Below are positions 11,228 through 20,063 of a DNA stretch of 24,074 nucleotides, one piece after another. The first letter of the stretch is position 1. Each line of letters starts with the position of its first letter. The notes beneath the pieces are model-generated. The model did not search any database. It was not told where the DNA came from and saw nothing but the letters and a program-made list of their open reading frames with translations. The position numbers were made by a program, and so were the translations under genes. This stretch comes from Rhizophagus sp. LPA8_4_AMF (taxonomy: Eukaryota; Glomeromycota; Glomeromycetes; Glomerales; Glomeraceae): the NCBI GenBank assembly GCA_021464525.1, contig JADRCO010000969.1:1-24074 (forward strand). The letters run 5' to 3'.

Positions 11228-11719
11228 TTATTTAATACAGTATAAAAGGACCTGAATTAATGTTTCATAATCAATTATGAAATAATCGCTTAAATATGTG
11301 ATCAATTTGAATTCAAGATTCTTTTTTTGATATAATGTCAGGAACCTCGGAGTATCTAATTTACATGTTACTTTATATATTTGGTTGTCACTTCTTTGAT
11401 TATAGAAAAATACATGCTCGCCGTCTTCTAATTTATTGCTAATTGTTTCATTTAAAATTTTTGCGGAAATCTTTTCGCAAAAAACTTGATAGATTAAAGA
11501 ATCGAACTCAGTTGGAAATCGATAGGAAAATTTATTAGTGTGAAGCAATGGAAGCAATGGATGAATTACTGATGAATTAGGAGAATCTTTTGGTGGCTGC
11601 GGTGTAAAATTCAAAGGAGGTGGAGCGAAAGGATTTGCTCGCTCAGGGAAATAAGAATATTGCTGAAATGAACCGTATGAAACGGTTTTAGGAGCGGAAA
11701 TTGGTTGATAATTCTGCAT
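11228..11719 (-). CDS. Orphan protein with proline-rich N-terminus, 163 aa
   Basis: Single uninterrupted frame from ATG 11719 to TAA 11228-11230. Residues 1-60 are rich in Pro, Ser, Gln and aromatics (APPPLNFTPQPPKDSP), probably disordered. Residues ~64-163 look like a compact domain with alternating hydrophobic segments (FPTEFDSLIYQVFCEKISAK, then an acidic turn LEDGEHVFFYNQ, then QIYKVTCKLDTPRFLTLY, and a C-terminal tyrosine/leucine-rich segment). No signal peptide or clear membrane span. A TATA-like element sits 55 bases upstream. I do not recognise the family. Composition and a clean start argue for a live lineage-specific gene; no upstream exon is required. Function unknown. Confidence 0.65.
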   Translation of the reverse strand: MQNYQPISAPKTVSYGSFQQYSYFPERANPFAPPPLNFTPQPPKDSPNSSVIHPLLPLLHTNKFSYRFPTEFDSLIYQVFCEKISAKILNETISNKLEDGEHVFFYNQRSDNQIYKVTCKLDTPRFLTLYQKKNLEFKLITYLSDYFIIDYETLIQVLLYCIK

Positions 11720-11773
11720 TGATGTAATGTTGACTTTGTGATTAAAACAAAGAAATTGTAAAGATGAGTGAAA

Positions 11774-11781
11774 TATTTATA
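11774..11781 (-). promoter_or_regulatory. TATA-like element of the 11.7 kb orphan gene
   Basis: The minus strand reads TATAAATA, 55 bases upstream of the ATG at 11719, which would give a leader of about 25 bases. AT-rich context limits confidence. Confidence 0.4.
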
Positions 11782-11889
11782 TTTGTTTTTTTGAAGAAGT
11801 TTTTTTTTTTATTTCAGAGAAGAAAAATGGGGGTAATATTTATATAAAATTATATATTACACAAACCGGCCAAATCGGGTGAAAAATAA

Positions 11890-13133
11890 TGTTATTGTTT
11901 ATTGTGCAAATCATTTTCCGCAGGTTATTAACAAAAAAGAAAGAAAACAAAAGCAAAAAATGCCAATCAAAGTGGAATTTTAGATATGCAGCAAAAGTTA
12001 TTTTTATTATTGTTTGTATTTCATTAATTAATAAATTAGTGAAGAAATGGATAAATTACAAAAATAAAAAATGTTGTTATTTTTCGAAAAATTAGGTAAT
12101 GATTTTTTATGATACGTCATATGGTTCACTTTTTTTTTCTTTTTGCCGCAAATCTTTATTGTGACCAATTTTTGATGTGCATTTGTTTTCTAAGAATTTA
12201 TTAGGGTTATTATGAAATTTGTATAATAACTATAATTACCATATTTAAATATTTTTAGAAATATGTGATTATTTTTGGTTAGATTAAGAAGCAAAAATTA
12301 CTAAAAATGGTTATAAAAACAAAATTCAAATGAAAAAAATAAGGTATAGTGTATGTCCTCAAGTCCGACTTATCCGTCTTATCCCCAAAACCACTTATTT
12401 CAAGAACTTTCTCAAAAATTATTCTAGAGATGATTTAAGTCATTATATTCAAAAGAATTTTTTTTTAGAAAAAAAGCTCTCTTAATAAAATGAGGTTAGT
12501 AACATTTTTTTTATGACATTATATTGGATTTTTCTGTAACGGAGGAACAAAACCCATTTATCCAAATTAGAATCATTATTTACGAATCAGTCAAAATAGG
12601 ATTTCATGCATGTTTTTGTGATTCTTCTATTTAAAAAAAACCGTCACTTTTTTCGCCTTCAAATAGCAAATACAGTTTATACTGTAGTCATGTTAAATTT
12701 ATAAACATACAAATTATATGTTCCATCTAGTGTCAGGACAATGAGTTCTTAAAGTAATCAATAAATTTATAATACTTCCTGACTAGGAAACAGAAACAGC
12801 TATAAATATAAAGTCCGAAGCAAATTACTGAATTTTTAATACGCGGCATGATGAACCGTGATATACTTATCACCTTTTCTATCCTGGGCGGCATGTTATT
12901 CAGTCAGCATTAAGAAAATGAAAAAACGGAGGGTGTGATCAGATGACAAACTCCCCTATCCCATAATTTACTAAATTTCAAAATGTTTATAAATAATAGA
13001 TAATCCTCGAGTTATAATATATATTTAGTATTATTTTTGGAAAGCTATATTATTTTAACGTCATCCCATGATCACTGAATTTACGCTATGCTTCGAATAG
13101 TAATATAATAAAGAAGTTTCCCTAAACTCGTAA
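11890..13133. other. Intergenic stretch without a supported gene
   Basis: A 68-codon frame at 11889-12095 (+) is lysine- and hydrophobic-rich and unsupported. 12782-12821 carries a dispersed motif: ACTAGGAAACAGAAACAGC, a short spacer, then AAGTCCGAAGC. It matches 22702-22736 and is described there. The rest is AT-rich. Confidence 0.45.
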
Positions 13134-13722
13134 ATAATTCTTACGGAACAAGATGACGCAACTGTACATTCTTGGCTGAACAGCTTATTTAAGACTCTAA
13201 CTCTCTAAAGAAGCTATTTCTCATTATGTTACCAGAAGTCATCCTTCATAAAGTCAACATATCGGTTACTAGAAAAGACCTGAGACGCAGTGGAGTATAG
13301 ACTCTTGGGATATTTTACTTTGATGTATATCCTGACACATCAATATGGAAATCATGTAATGATTTTGGGTGTAGAGCTAGAAATTTTGATAAAAAACCTG
13401 GAACTGTTCAAAATGCACAGGTTCTATTAGATCAAAATATTTTAAAGCAAAATTTTTCGGAACCTTTTGAAAAAGCAACATAGAAGACTTAAAGTGTAGA
13501 TTGAACTAGTCCCGGTAGAGCAGGAACTTTTGGACCAGATAGCAGAATCGCAAAAGAACTCGATAATTCTACATACGGTTTGTTGGTTATGATTTCGCAG
13601 AATTTTTAAAGGCCGATTCCGAAAAGGATAATGCTATATGGGCATCATATTGTGAAAGTCACAAAGGATCAAAAGTTGTTGAGTTAATAAATAAGTCACT
13701 TGAATTATTAGAAAAGAAATAA
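13134..13722 (+). pseudogene. Decayed protein-coding relic, several frameshifts
   Basis: Protein-like pieces follow each other in different plus-strand frames. Near 13134 the frame reads ILTEQDDATVHSWLNSLFKT. At about 13316-13480 it reads FDVYPDTSIWKSCNDFGCRA and onward to a TAG. Then comes TSPGRAGTFGPDSRIAKELD, and after a frameshift near 13580 comes GYDFAEFLKADSEKDNAIWA, continuing to TAA at 13720-13722. Stops and shifts between pieces exclude an intact product. All pieces run the same way and in plausible order, so I read them as one dead gene. Family not recognised. Confidence 0.55.
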
Positions 13723-14187
13723 AAATTAATAAATAGGGTACCGTATGAGTGATGACAAGTTGACAACAATAAAATTTAATATCAAGATCATACATTATTA
13801 TATGTTAGTATTTTTAAAGGTAATATTGTAAATTAATGAAAAACTTCATTATTCAGTTTCCGCTTCTTAACAATGCCTAATAACTTTTTATACCTTTCTC
13901 TCAGTTTCTGTTTCCAAGTTAATTCTTTTAAAATTGTTATTATTACACGTTCAGTCAATTTGTTTTTATTTAACTAAGTATTTTTTTTTATTTTTTGTCA
14001 CGCTTTCTTTCTTTAAAAATCTTAATTTGTCAATTTGTTTTTGTTAATATGCAATAAAGTTATATATTTTATTACATACAATTGTAGCAGATAAGAAAAT
14101 AAATTTATTAGCTAGTAGTTATAAGGGTAAAACCCAAGTCCAAGTCCGTTCGTGTCTCTGAATCGCCTGTTAACGTCAAATTCTGAA

Positions 14188-15078
14188 TTATGTTGAGTAG
14201 ATTGGTATTATAAGTCTGATAAAATAAGTAGTATTCCTTAGTGGAACAGGTAAATCATCTTGGTTCTCATTATCCAAATCATATTTAGAAACGTCTGATT
14301 CTTCTCCAAATTCTAATTCTTTGCCAAATAAAGCTCATGAATCCTCTTCATTTTTGTAACGTCTAGTAAGATAATCCTCTAAATCTACGTTTTTGTTGGC
14401 TTCTAAATTGATTTTTTCTTTAACAAAAAAAAAAAATGTTAAGTAAAAATACAACCCATAACGATTAGTACAAAGAGTGGGGAAGAATATTGTTGTAGCA
14501 GTACCATATAACATATCATCATCAAAATTTGTAGTATTCGTCGTATCATTGGAACTCGTAGAATCTATAACGCTAAAATTATGGTGATAAATCGAGTGTT
14601 GAGTTAGTGTATCGAGGATCCGAACTGAAGAAAACCATTACAGAGTTGACACTAAACGTGAAAAAAAAAATAAGACCAACACGATTATTTAAAGTTAGAA
14701 GTAAAAAGTAGTTCTTTAAGCCTACCTTAAATGGCATCTGATGAGTGTGTCTAAGCAAATGCTCTGCAAAACGAAATAACGGTTTATTATAAGCATTGCA
14801 TAAGTAGGAACTAATTTGAATATTATTTATATCTTTTAATAGAGCAATATCATTCTGTTGCTTATTGCAACCCTCCCATGGGCATATAAAAAATCGGCGT
14901 CCTCGTTGAAAGCTCTGTGATAAGAAGAAAGTTTGAAAGCCAAGTCTCTTCAAATATGACCTAGCTAACTCTAAATTAGTTAATCATTGTTGACGCGAAA
15001 ATCAAGATCCTTCTGAGTATTAAAGCGTAGTTGCTCTAAATGAGACTTGCAGACAAATGGTGCCGTTGAAATGGAACT
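14188..15078 (-). pseudogene. Decayed C2H2 zinc-finger gene (GLI/Zic-like finger arrangement)
   Basis: Minus-strand order: 15078-14980 encodes VCKSHLEQLRFNTQKDLDFR, resembling a worn finger of the GLI/Zic type. After a frame change, 14953-14726 encodes RRFFICPWEGCNK, then FRFAEHLLRHTHQMPFK, i.e. a CPWEGC knuckle and an H-x3-H pair. A 74-nt intron (14725-14652, GTAGGC donor, CTAAC branch sequence, TTTAG acceptor) then joins CQLCNG, the start of the next finger, in phase. That finger soon meets a stop. Downstream to TAA at 14188-14190 the frame is acidic and Ser/Thr/Asn-rich, with a TGA at 14335-14337. C2H2 proteins bind DNA or RNA in the nucleus, but broken fingers, stops and a frameshift make this copy inactive. 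A 78-base insertion splits one finger (see 14784-14866). Confidence 0.7.
14784..14866 (-). mobile_element. 78-bp in-frame insertion with AATAA flanking repeats
   Basis: The zinc-finger frame reads GCNK, then 26 foreign residues, then PLFRFAEHLLRH. Removing 78 bases restores the expected C-N-K-P-L-F spacing. On the minus strand AATAA occurs at both edges (14862-14866 and 14784-14788), as a 5-bp target duplication would. No clear terminal inverted repeat is seen. A non-canonical intron or chance AATAA words in AT-rich DNA are alternatives. Confidence 0.35.
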
Positions 15079-15828
15079 TTAGACATATTCATGTTTTTCG
15101 CGTAAGGGAATGTGGTTTGTGCTACAATTGATCACCTGTCACAATGCAATGACGTGCATTAGTGATTACTACGCATAACATATACTGCGGTAGAGTAGAT
15201 GCTTTTCGGAAATATTCTTATCAATTAGTTATTGCTTTTTATATTTGCGTATGCTTCATATGTAACAAATTGTTATTGGGTTTGTGTATGCCACTTACTT
15301 ATTTTTGACATCAAATACATCATGATCAAGTTACTTTTACGAATTACCACTTTGAAAAAAATTCAAAAAAAAAATTTTGTATTTTTAAATATATTATGTT
15401 AGAATTTTATTGATTTACAAAGTATTATTGGTTTAAAATCAAACAAAAAAAAATAATAATTTAATGACATTTTCTAATTTACTGAAAGAAAACGCTTGCC
15501 ATCCTCGAACCAAAGCCGGTCAATCGAACCTTCGATTGACACGTTACGAAATTATATTCCTGCGACATCAATTATTATTAAAACGCGGATATTTTTTTTT
15601 TTATTATTTATCGACATTTTTAGTTCTTAAAGTAAAAATTCCGAGTGTTTTTATAAAATTCTTTTTTATTTTTCGTAAAAATCTTAAAATCGTAATACGC
15701 GCACTATCCGAAAAAACTTTTTTTCGTCAAAATTATCGTATTCTCTTATTATCGTCATTTTAAATTGTTATCAGTCTGGAACGAAAGCGAAAGACTCTCT
15801 GAATTTCTCTAAAATGTCCTGTTGTACG
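15079..15828. other. Intergenic stretch, ambiguous short frames only
   Basis: A 99-codon plus-strand frame at 15464-15763 overlaps a short minus-strand frame in the same bases. Neither has recognisable motifs and much of it is T-runs. I do not support a gene here. Confidence 0.4.
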
Positions 15829-15923
15829 CCCGCTCGTAGAATAACTTGAATAAATGAGTTATACTTTGGACTTGATGGCGGCTTCCGTTCCTAATACGAG
15901 TTCTACCGTGCCATACGAGCGGG
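15829..15923. repeat. 10-bp perfect inverted repeat, 75-bp loop
   Basis: CCCGCTCGTA at 15829-15838 and TACGAGCGGG at 15914-15923. The GC-rich arms stand out in this AT-rich context. The interval also holds a short plus-strand frame (ATG 15876) reading MAASVPNTSSTVPYERVNGI that ends in TAA at 15951-15953, so part of it may be a coding relic. Could be the ends of a tiny element; no flanking duplication identified. Confidence 0.5.
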
Positions 15924-15980
15924 TCAATGGAATTCTTTTGTTCATGATGTAATAGCGTCCCATAAGGTGCTTGACCAATT

Positions 15981-16024
15981 GTAATATTGTAATATTGTAT
16001 GTAATATTGTAATATCGTAATATT
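15981..16024 (+). repeat. 8-bp tandem repeat GTAATATT, five units
   Basis: Units at 15981, 15989, 16001, 16009 (GTAATATC) and 16017, with a GTAT spacer between the second and third. Simple-sequence repeat. Confidence 0.85.
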
Positions 16025-16087
16025 GAACAATAGAAAGGTGATTATAAGAAGAAAAAATTAAATGACGAGAGATAATGATTTTAAAGG

Positions 16088-16255
16088 ATGGATGGAAATA
16101 ATGAAGTATGGTACGAAATATACATTAGAGAATGTGAACTAGCCATTGTGATGGCTATAAAAGTTTCGAAAAATCCTAAATTTAATCATTTAGGCTTTAG
16201 GGAGAGAAAAAAAGAGGAGATTTCTTGCTGCATTTTATACGTATTTTCATTGTAG
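16088..16255 (+). CDS. Small ORF, 55 aa, hypothetical
   Basis: ATG at 16088 is directly preceded in frame by AGG and a TAA (16082-16084); the frame ends in TAG at 16253-16255. The product has good amino-acid mix: MDGNNEVWYEIYIRECELAI, then a lysine-containing helix, a basic RERKKEE patch and a cysteine pair near the end. It may be a short gene, a first exon, or a fragment. No family recognised. A TATAAAAG word at 16156-16163 falls inside this frame and is probably coding rather than promoter. Confidence 0.35.
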   Translation: MDGNNEVWYEIYIRECELAIVMAIKVSKNPKFNHLGFRERKKEEISCCILYVFSL

Positions 16256-16449
16256 TATCATGCGTTAGTGTAACATTTTACCAATTCTTTTGAACTCCCA
16301 TGGTCACTTGAAAAAAATGATTATCTTTACTAATCCATCACTTATCTATGTGAGACGGCGTTGCCCCCTAAATTTACAGTTTAATAAATTCGGTGTCTTG
16401 TTAAAGTATTTTAAAGACAAATTGGATTTTCAAGGGTTTCTATTGAAAA

Positions 16450-16525
16450 GGGGGGGGGGGGGCCGGGGGTACAAAATTTTTATATTTTTTTTTCATTTTA
16501 AAATTTTTGAAAATACGGGGGGGGG
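16450..16525 (+). repeat. Poly-G runs (G13-CC-G5 and G9), G-quadruplex-capable
   Basis: Thirteen G at 16450-16462, CC, five G at 16465-16469, and nine G at 16517-16525, within otherwise AT-rich DNA. The runs contain more than four GGG tracts. Homopolymer length may be unreliable in an assembly. The open frame across this stretch (16290-16604) is glycine/phenylalanine low complexity and not supported as a gene. Confidence 0.7.
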
Positions 16526-17059
16526 TCTAAAAATTGGATTCCCATGGGAATTTTTTATTTTTATTTTTCAATACATGAAACAATTTTTTGGGGAGATTAT
16601 ATAATTTCCTCTTGTAAGATAAAGAATATCAAACATAGTAATTGTACCATCAGAGATCCTAAAGATTATGATCGCATTTGTTACAAAATGTTACAAGCTC
16701 ACAACAAATAAAAGTTATGGTAGAATTCTTTTTAAAGTTCTGTAGAATTCAGAGATATGGTAAAAGATAACAGTTATAATGGCCTTGTCTCCATTTTCAG
16801 TTCAAGTTTGAACTTCTTTAGCTTCTTAATTCATGAATTCCATTTTTATTGTAACGTAAGACAAGCGATTTTTGGTAAATTTTTATTATTTTCAGATCTT
16901 GTTTTTATTCACCTAATATTTATTTATTTTTCTATTTCACAATTCAAGAGACGTGCCCGTAAGAATTTTCTGATAACAATAAATTCGTGTTAGAAAATTG
17001 TATCGTTGATACTAGAGCTGTTGAAATTGAGTTTTATTAGAAAATTATTGGATTTTGCG

Positions 17060-17177
17060 TATTCATTCATGACTAAAAATTTAATAAGCAAAGAAAGACA
17101 AAATAAAAATAGATATATATAGTATATTATTAAGTTATGAAATTTAGTATATTCATTCAAGACTTCAATTTAATAAG
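17060..17177 (+). repeat. Short tandem pair of a dispersed repeat, 90-bp spacing
   Basis: TATTCATTCATGACTAAAAA and onward at 17060-17088, and TATTCATTCAAGACTTCAAT and onward at 17150-17177. Both run into TTTAATAAG. A third copy lies at 3477-3507. Ends undefined. Confidence 0.6.
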
Positions 17178-17343
17178 AAATTATACAGTGTAATAGAATG
17201 GGATGGGTTCACACCTGTCTTGTCATAATTTTGTGATTGTAACGCTCGCTAGGTAAGTTAGTATTAAATAATCTTCAATACCGTACTTTAAATAAAGTGC
17301 TATAAATTTATATTATTGTATTGTAGAGATGATAAATACTTAA

Positions 17344-17818
17344 TCAACCAATATAGAGGAAAGCGAAGATGATGAAATTAATATTGATAAAATAGATGAT
17401 CAACAACTGATGAAAAAATGGATGATAATTTTACGTCATTATTTTAGTCAAGCTAGTGTTTTTTCTGTGATCTGTTTTCATCTTTTTTCGTCTGGATCGT
17501 TAGATGGAGCTGCAGTGGAGCTGCTAGAATTAATCACAGTGGAGAGATTGTGCATGTCGATTCGGACACTTCTGAAATTTTTGTATGGTTGACTCTTGAT
17601 AAGAGATCATGAAGATCTATTCTTTATATTTTAGTCCGTCCAATGTTAAATTGGCTCCATGTTTGGGACTTTCAATTATTAACAAATGTGATACAGTGCA
17701 AGTAATCTTAAACCGTTGGGAGACATTTACCAGTAACGGCGGGCACTTGTACGAACGATGACGTGAATGTTCCTCTGGGCAAGTTCTTGAAACATTCATT
17801 AAACATGTGGTTTTTTAA
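17344..17818 (+). pseudogene. Gene relic with acidic N-part, internal stops
   Basis: An open frame at 17344-17592 starts after an acceptor-like ATTGTAG and reads an acidic stretch (EESEDDEINIDKIDDQQLMK). A second piece at 17630-17818 is clearly protein-like: SNVKLAPCLGLSIINKCDTV, then ILNRWETFTSNGGHLYER, interrupted by TGA at 17759-17761, then SSGQVLETFIKHVV to TAA. Strong residue composition with an in-frame stop fits a recently broken gene. The join between the pieces is unclear (stop at 17590-17592 and a frame change). Family not recognised. It may belong with the relic that follows. Confidence 0.5.
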
Positions 17819-17851
17819 TTTCGTCAGATTCAAATATAGTGGAGTAATTTC

Positions 17852-19467
17852 ATGGGGTTAATGTACAAATACAATGTAATAAAAAAATTATATTCTCGAA
17901 AGCCTCCATTAAAAGTTATAAACAGAAGTCTTAGGCTATATCTCATCATCATGATAGCAGCATCTACGTTAGATAATCGCAGCATTCTTTTGAAATGGTA
18001 TACAAATGAAAGTCGTAAAGGTAATGTCTTTTATCGATTTATCAATTTCTTTTTCAATTGTTTTTGTCGACATCTTTAGGATTGTTCAGAATTTTGAATT
18101 CTCTAACGTTTCTCAACCTATAGTATTACATAAGTGTGAGGTGGCCAATTCCAGTTGATCATTAAGAGAAATGCTGGGGCTCCAACGATTATTTCTACAA
18201 ATTATCGTAAGTATGATACATTCAATCTTTTCAATTTATTGTATTTATTTAGGATACCGTATTAATTATAGCATTATTTATATATGATTACATAGTAACC
18301 ACAACTGCGTTATTTTTTTGCGTACCCTATTCGTTAGAATCACACGCTGGAAATGTTGCAGGAAAATTTGTAACCATTGTTATAGGTTGTTTCTAGTTTC
18401 CGAATTTCAATAGAAAACCTAAGAAAAATATCCAATTTCGAATCTCCGACGTGCTGCTCACCGGTATGTTTTTTTTTGTAGTTTATTGTTTATTATTTCT
18501 TTATAAACTAATATATTTGTAACGAATTTTATTAGAGCATTCTTACATAATTTCTGATTCGGATGTTTACAATCTATAATTTAATAAAGATTTTTTTATT
18601 ACGTCACCAAGTTCGATACGGGTGAGTTTAAACATTTTGTTAGAAAGTAATTTATTTTTTTATATTAAAATGTTCTTAATCATATTTATTATTTTTATAC
18701 CGAATAGTAAAATATCTGATAAGAGAATCCTACGAATCATGTGAACAAATTTATATTTAGAGGCAGAAAATGGTAAATTGGATATTGCAATCTATCGTAT
18801 TCCTAATTTTAATCCATTCAAGTTTAATACGACTTGTGTTTAATTGGTGTTATATGAATTTCAATATTCAATTTACCTTAAATTTATTATTTTTTCTTTA
18901 ATTATTTAAGTTCAGAACTTTAAAATAAGGGCATTTCGCAATGTTGAGATAACGCCATCTCGTGACGCTCTGAACAAAAATTACAGAGTTAACTCAAGAA
19001 TTTCTGATGTCTAAGAGAACCTTTTGATCTATCATATATTCAAGGTTTGAATAGTCCTATATTATGGTGTGAGATGGTCTATGAATCGATCATGTTGCCT
19101 TTCTGAACTTGCATACTTGCATATCAACTTTCCATCGCGAGCTAATAGGTGTGAAGGAAATATTCTATATTGAGATTTATTACGAGACTGGAATTAAACA
19201 ACTGAGGGAATGGCAAATATGAGATTTATATAACTAATCTTTCATAAAATAACGTTATATCACGAATAAAGAAAGAGAAAGGGTGATAATTTATCATCTA
19301 ATGAAAACAAAGAATCGTCTGCAGAAATTAATTCTTAAAGTATTTTAGAAGATTATATAGATCATAAAGTCCAATTCTTTCAAGATGGAGAAAATGGATT
19401 ACGTGAGGAACTAATTATTGATAAAAAAAGATTGATGATTATGTATATTTCGATCCTATTAATCTAA
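17852..19467 (+). pseudogene. Eroded multi-exon gene relic with splice-like borders
   Basis: A row of exon-like pieces on the plus strand. 17852-18018: ends IAASTLDNRSILLKWYTNES and RK before GTAATG. 18140-18206: GGQFQLIIKRNAGAPTIIST before GTAAGT. About 18398-18463: FPNFNRKPKKNIQFRISDVL before GTATGT. A 72-nt intron (18464-18535) joins in phase to 18536-18621, EHSYIISDSDVYNL-stop-FNKDFFITSP, before GTGAGT. 18750-18843: LYLEAENGKLDIAIYRIPNF. 18913-19014: NFKIRAFRNVEITPSRDALN. 19011-19106: REPFDLSYIQGLNSPILWCE. 19282-19467: acidic DGENGLREELIIDKK with TAA at 19336-19338. Premature stops and frame changes show it is dead. Whether it is one gene or two is uncertain; the family is not recognised. 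Confidence 0.5.
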
Positions 19468-19567
19468 AGAAAAGCATACGAATTACAAGGAAATTATCAT
19501 GTTTTTTAATCTTCATGAAAATGAATAATTTGATGGGAATAGATATTTATATAAGTTGATAACGTTT

Positions 19568-20022
19568 TAAATTTTAGATTAGAAATTTTTTACGAGTAAA
19601 AATATGGTAGATAGAAAATTTTTTAATCCTATCGTTAATTTAAAATAAATAATAATAACGTTAAAAACTCATCAAAAGAAAATTGGCGTGAATTTTTTTT
19701 CAATACTTTGATACATAAATAATTTATTATTCTAGAATTTATATTATTAATAGTAACCACAACCTTTTATAATTAAAAAAAAAATTTTTAATTAACGAAA
19801 GCAATAAAGATCAATACAGAATTTTTCTTTTTTTTATTTTGATTAATTAATTTTATTTATCAATTAATTATTTTATCAATTAAAAACATATCAATTTATT
19901 TTAAATTTACAATACTATTAACCAAATTCTCCAAACACTAAAAAATAAAATAAAGAAAGTCATCAACACGAGGACAGATTATTTGCATGTTAAAAATAAA
20001 TAAAAGTCATTATCCCCTAAAG
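19568..20022. other. AT-simple intergenic stretch
   Basis: Very AT-rich with TTAATTAA-type words; nothing coding or structured seen. Confidence 0.5.
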
Positions 20023-20028
20023 TTTATT
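20023..20028 (-). terminator. Candidate polyadenylation signal of the 20.1-20.8 kb gene
   Basis: The minus strand reads AATAAA, about 36 bases after the stop codon at 20064-20066. Confidence 0.4.
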
Positions 20029-20063
20029 AAACCATATTTTAGTCCAGTACATTGAAGGAAACA

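Noticed and set aside
11889..12095. 68-codon plus-strand frame with two hydrophobic stretches
   Set aside because: Low-complexity Lys/Ile/Asn composition without supporting signals; a membrane peptide is possible but unsupported.
15809..16030. 73-codon minus-strand frame
   Set aside because: Its N-terminus is translated GTAATATT microsatellite, and the remainder competes with a better plus-strand reading.
16290..16604. 104-codon frame with Gly-rich pieces
   Set aside because: The glycines come from poly-G runs and the rest from T-runs, so it is low complexity, not a gene.
16757..16993. 78-codon plus-strand open frame rich in Phe
   Set aside because: No recognisable motif or signals; T-rich composition explains it.
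17617..17799. 60-codon minus-strand frame
   Set aside because: Shadow of the clearly protein-like plus-strand relic at 17630-17818.
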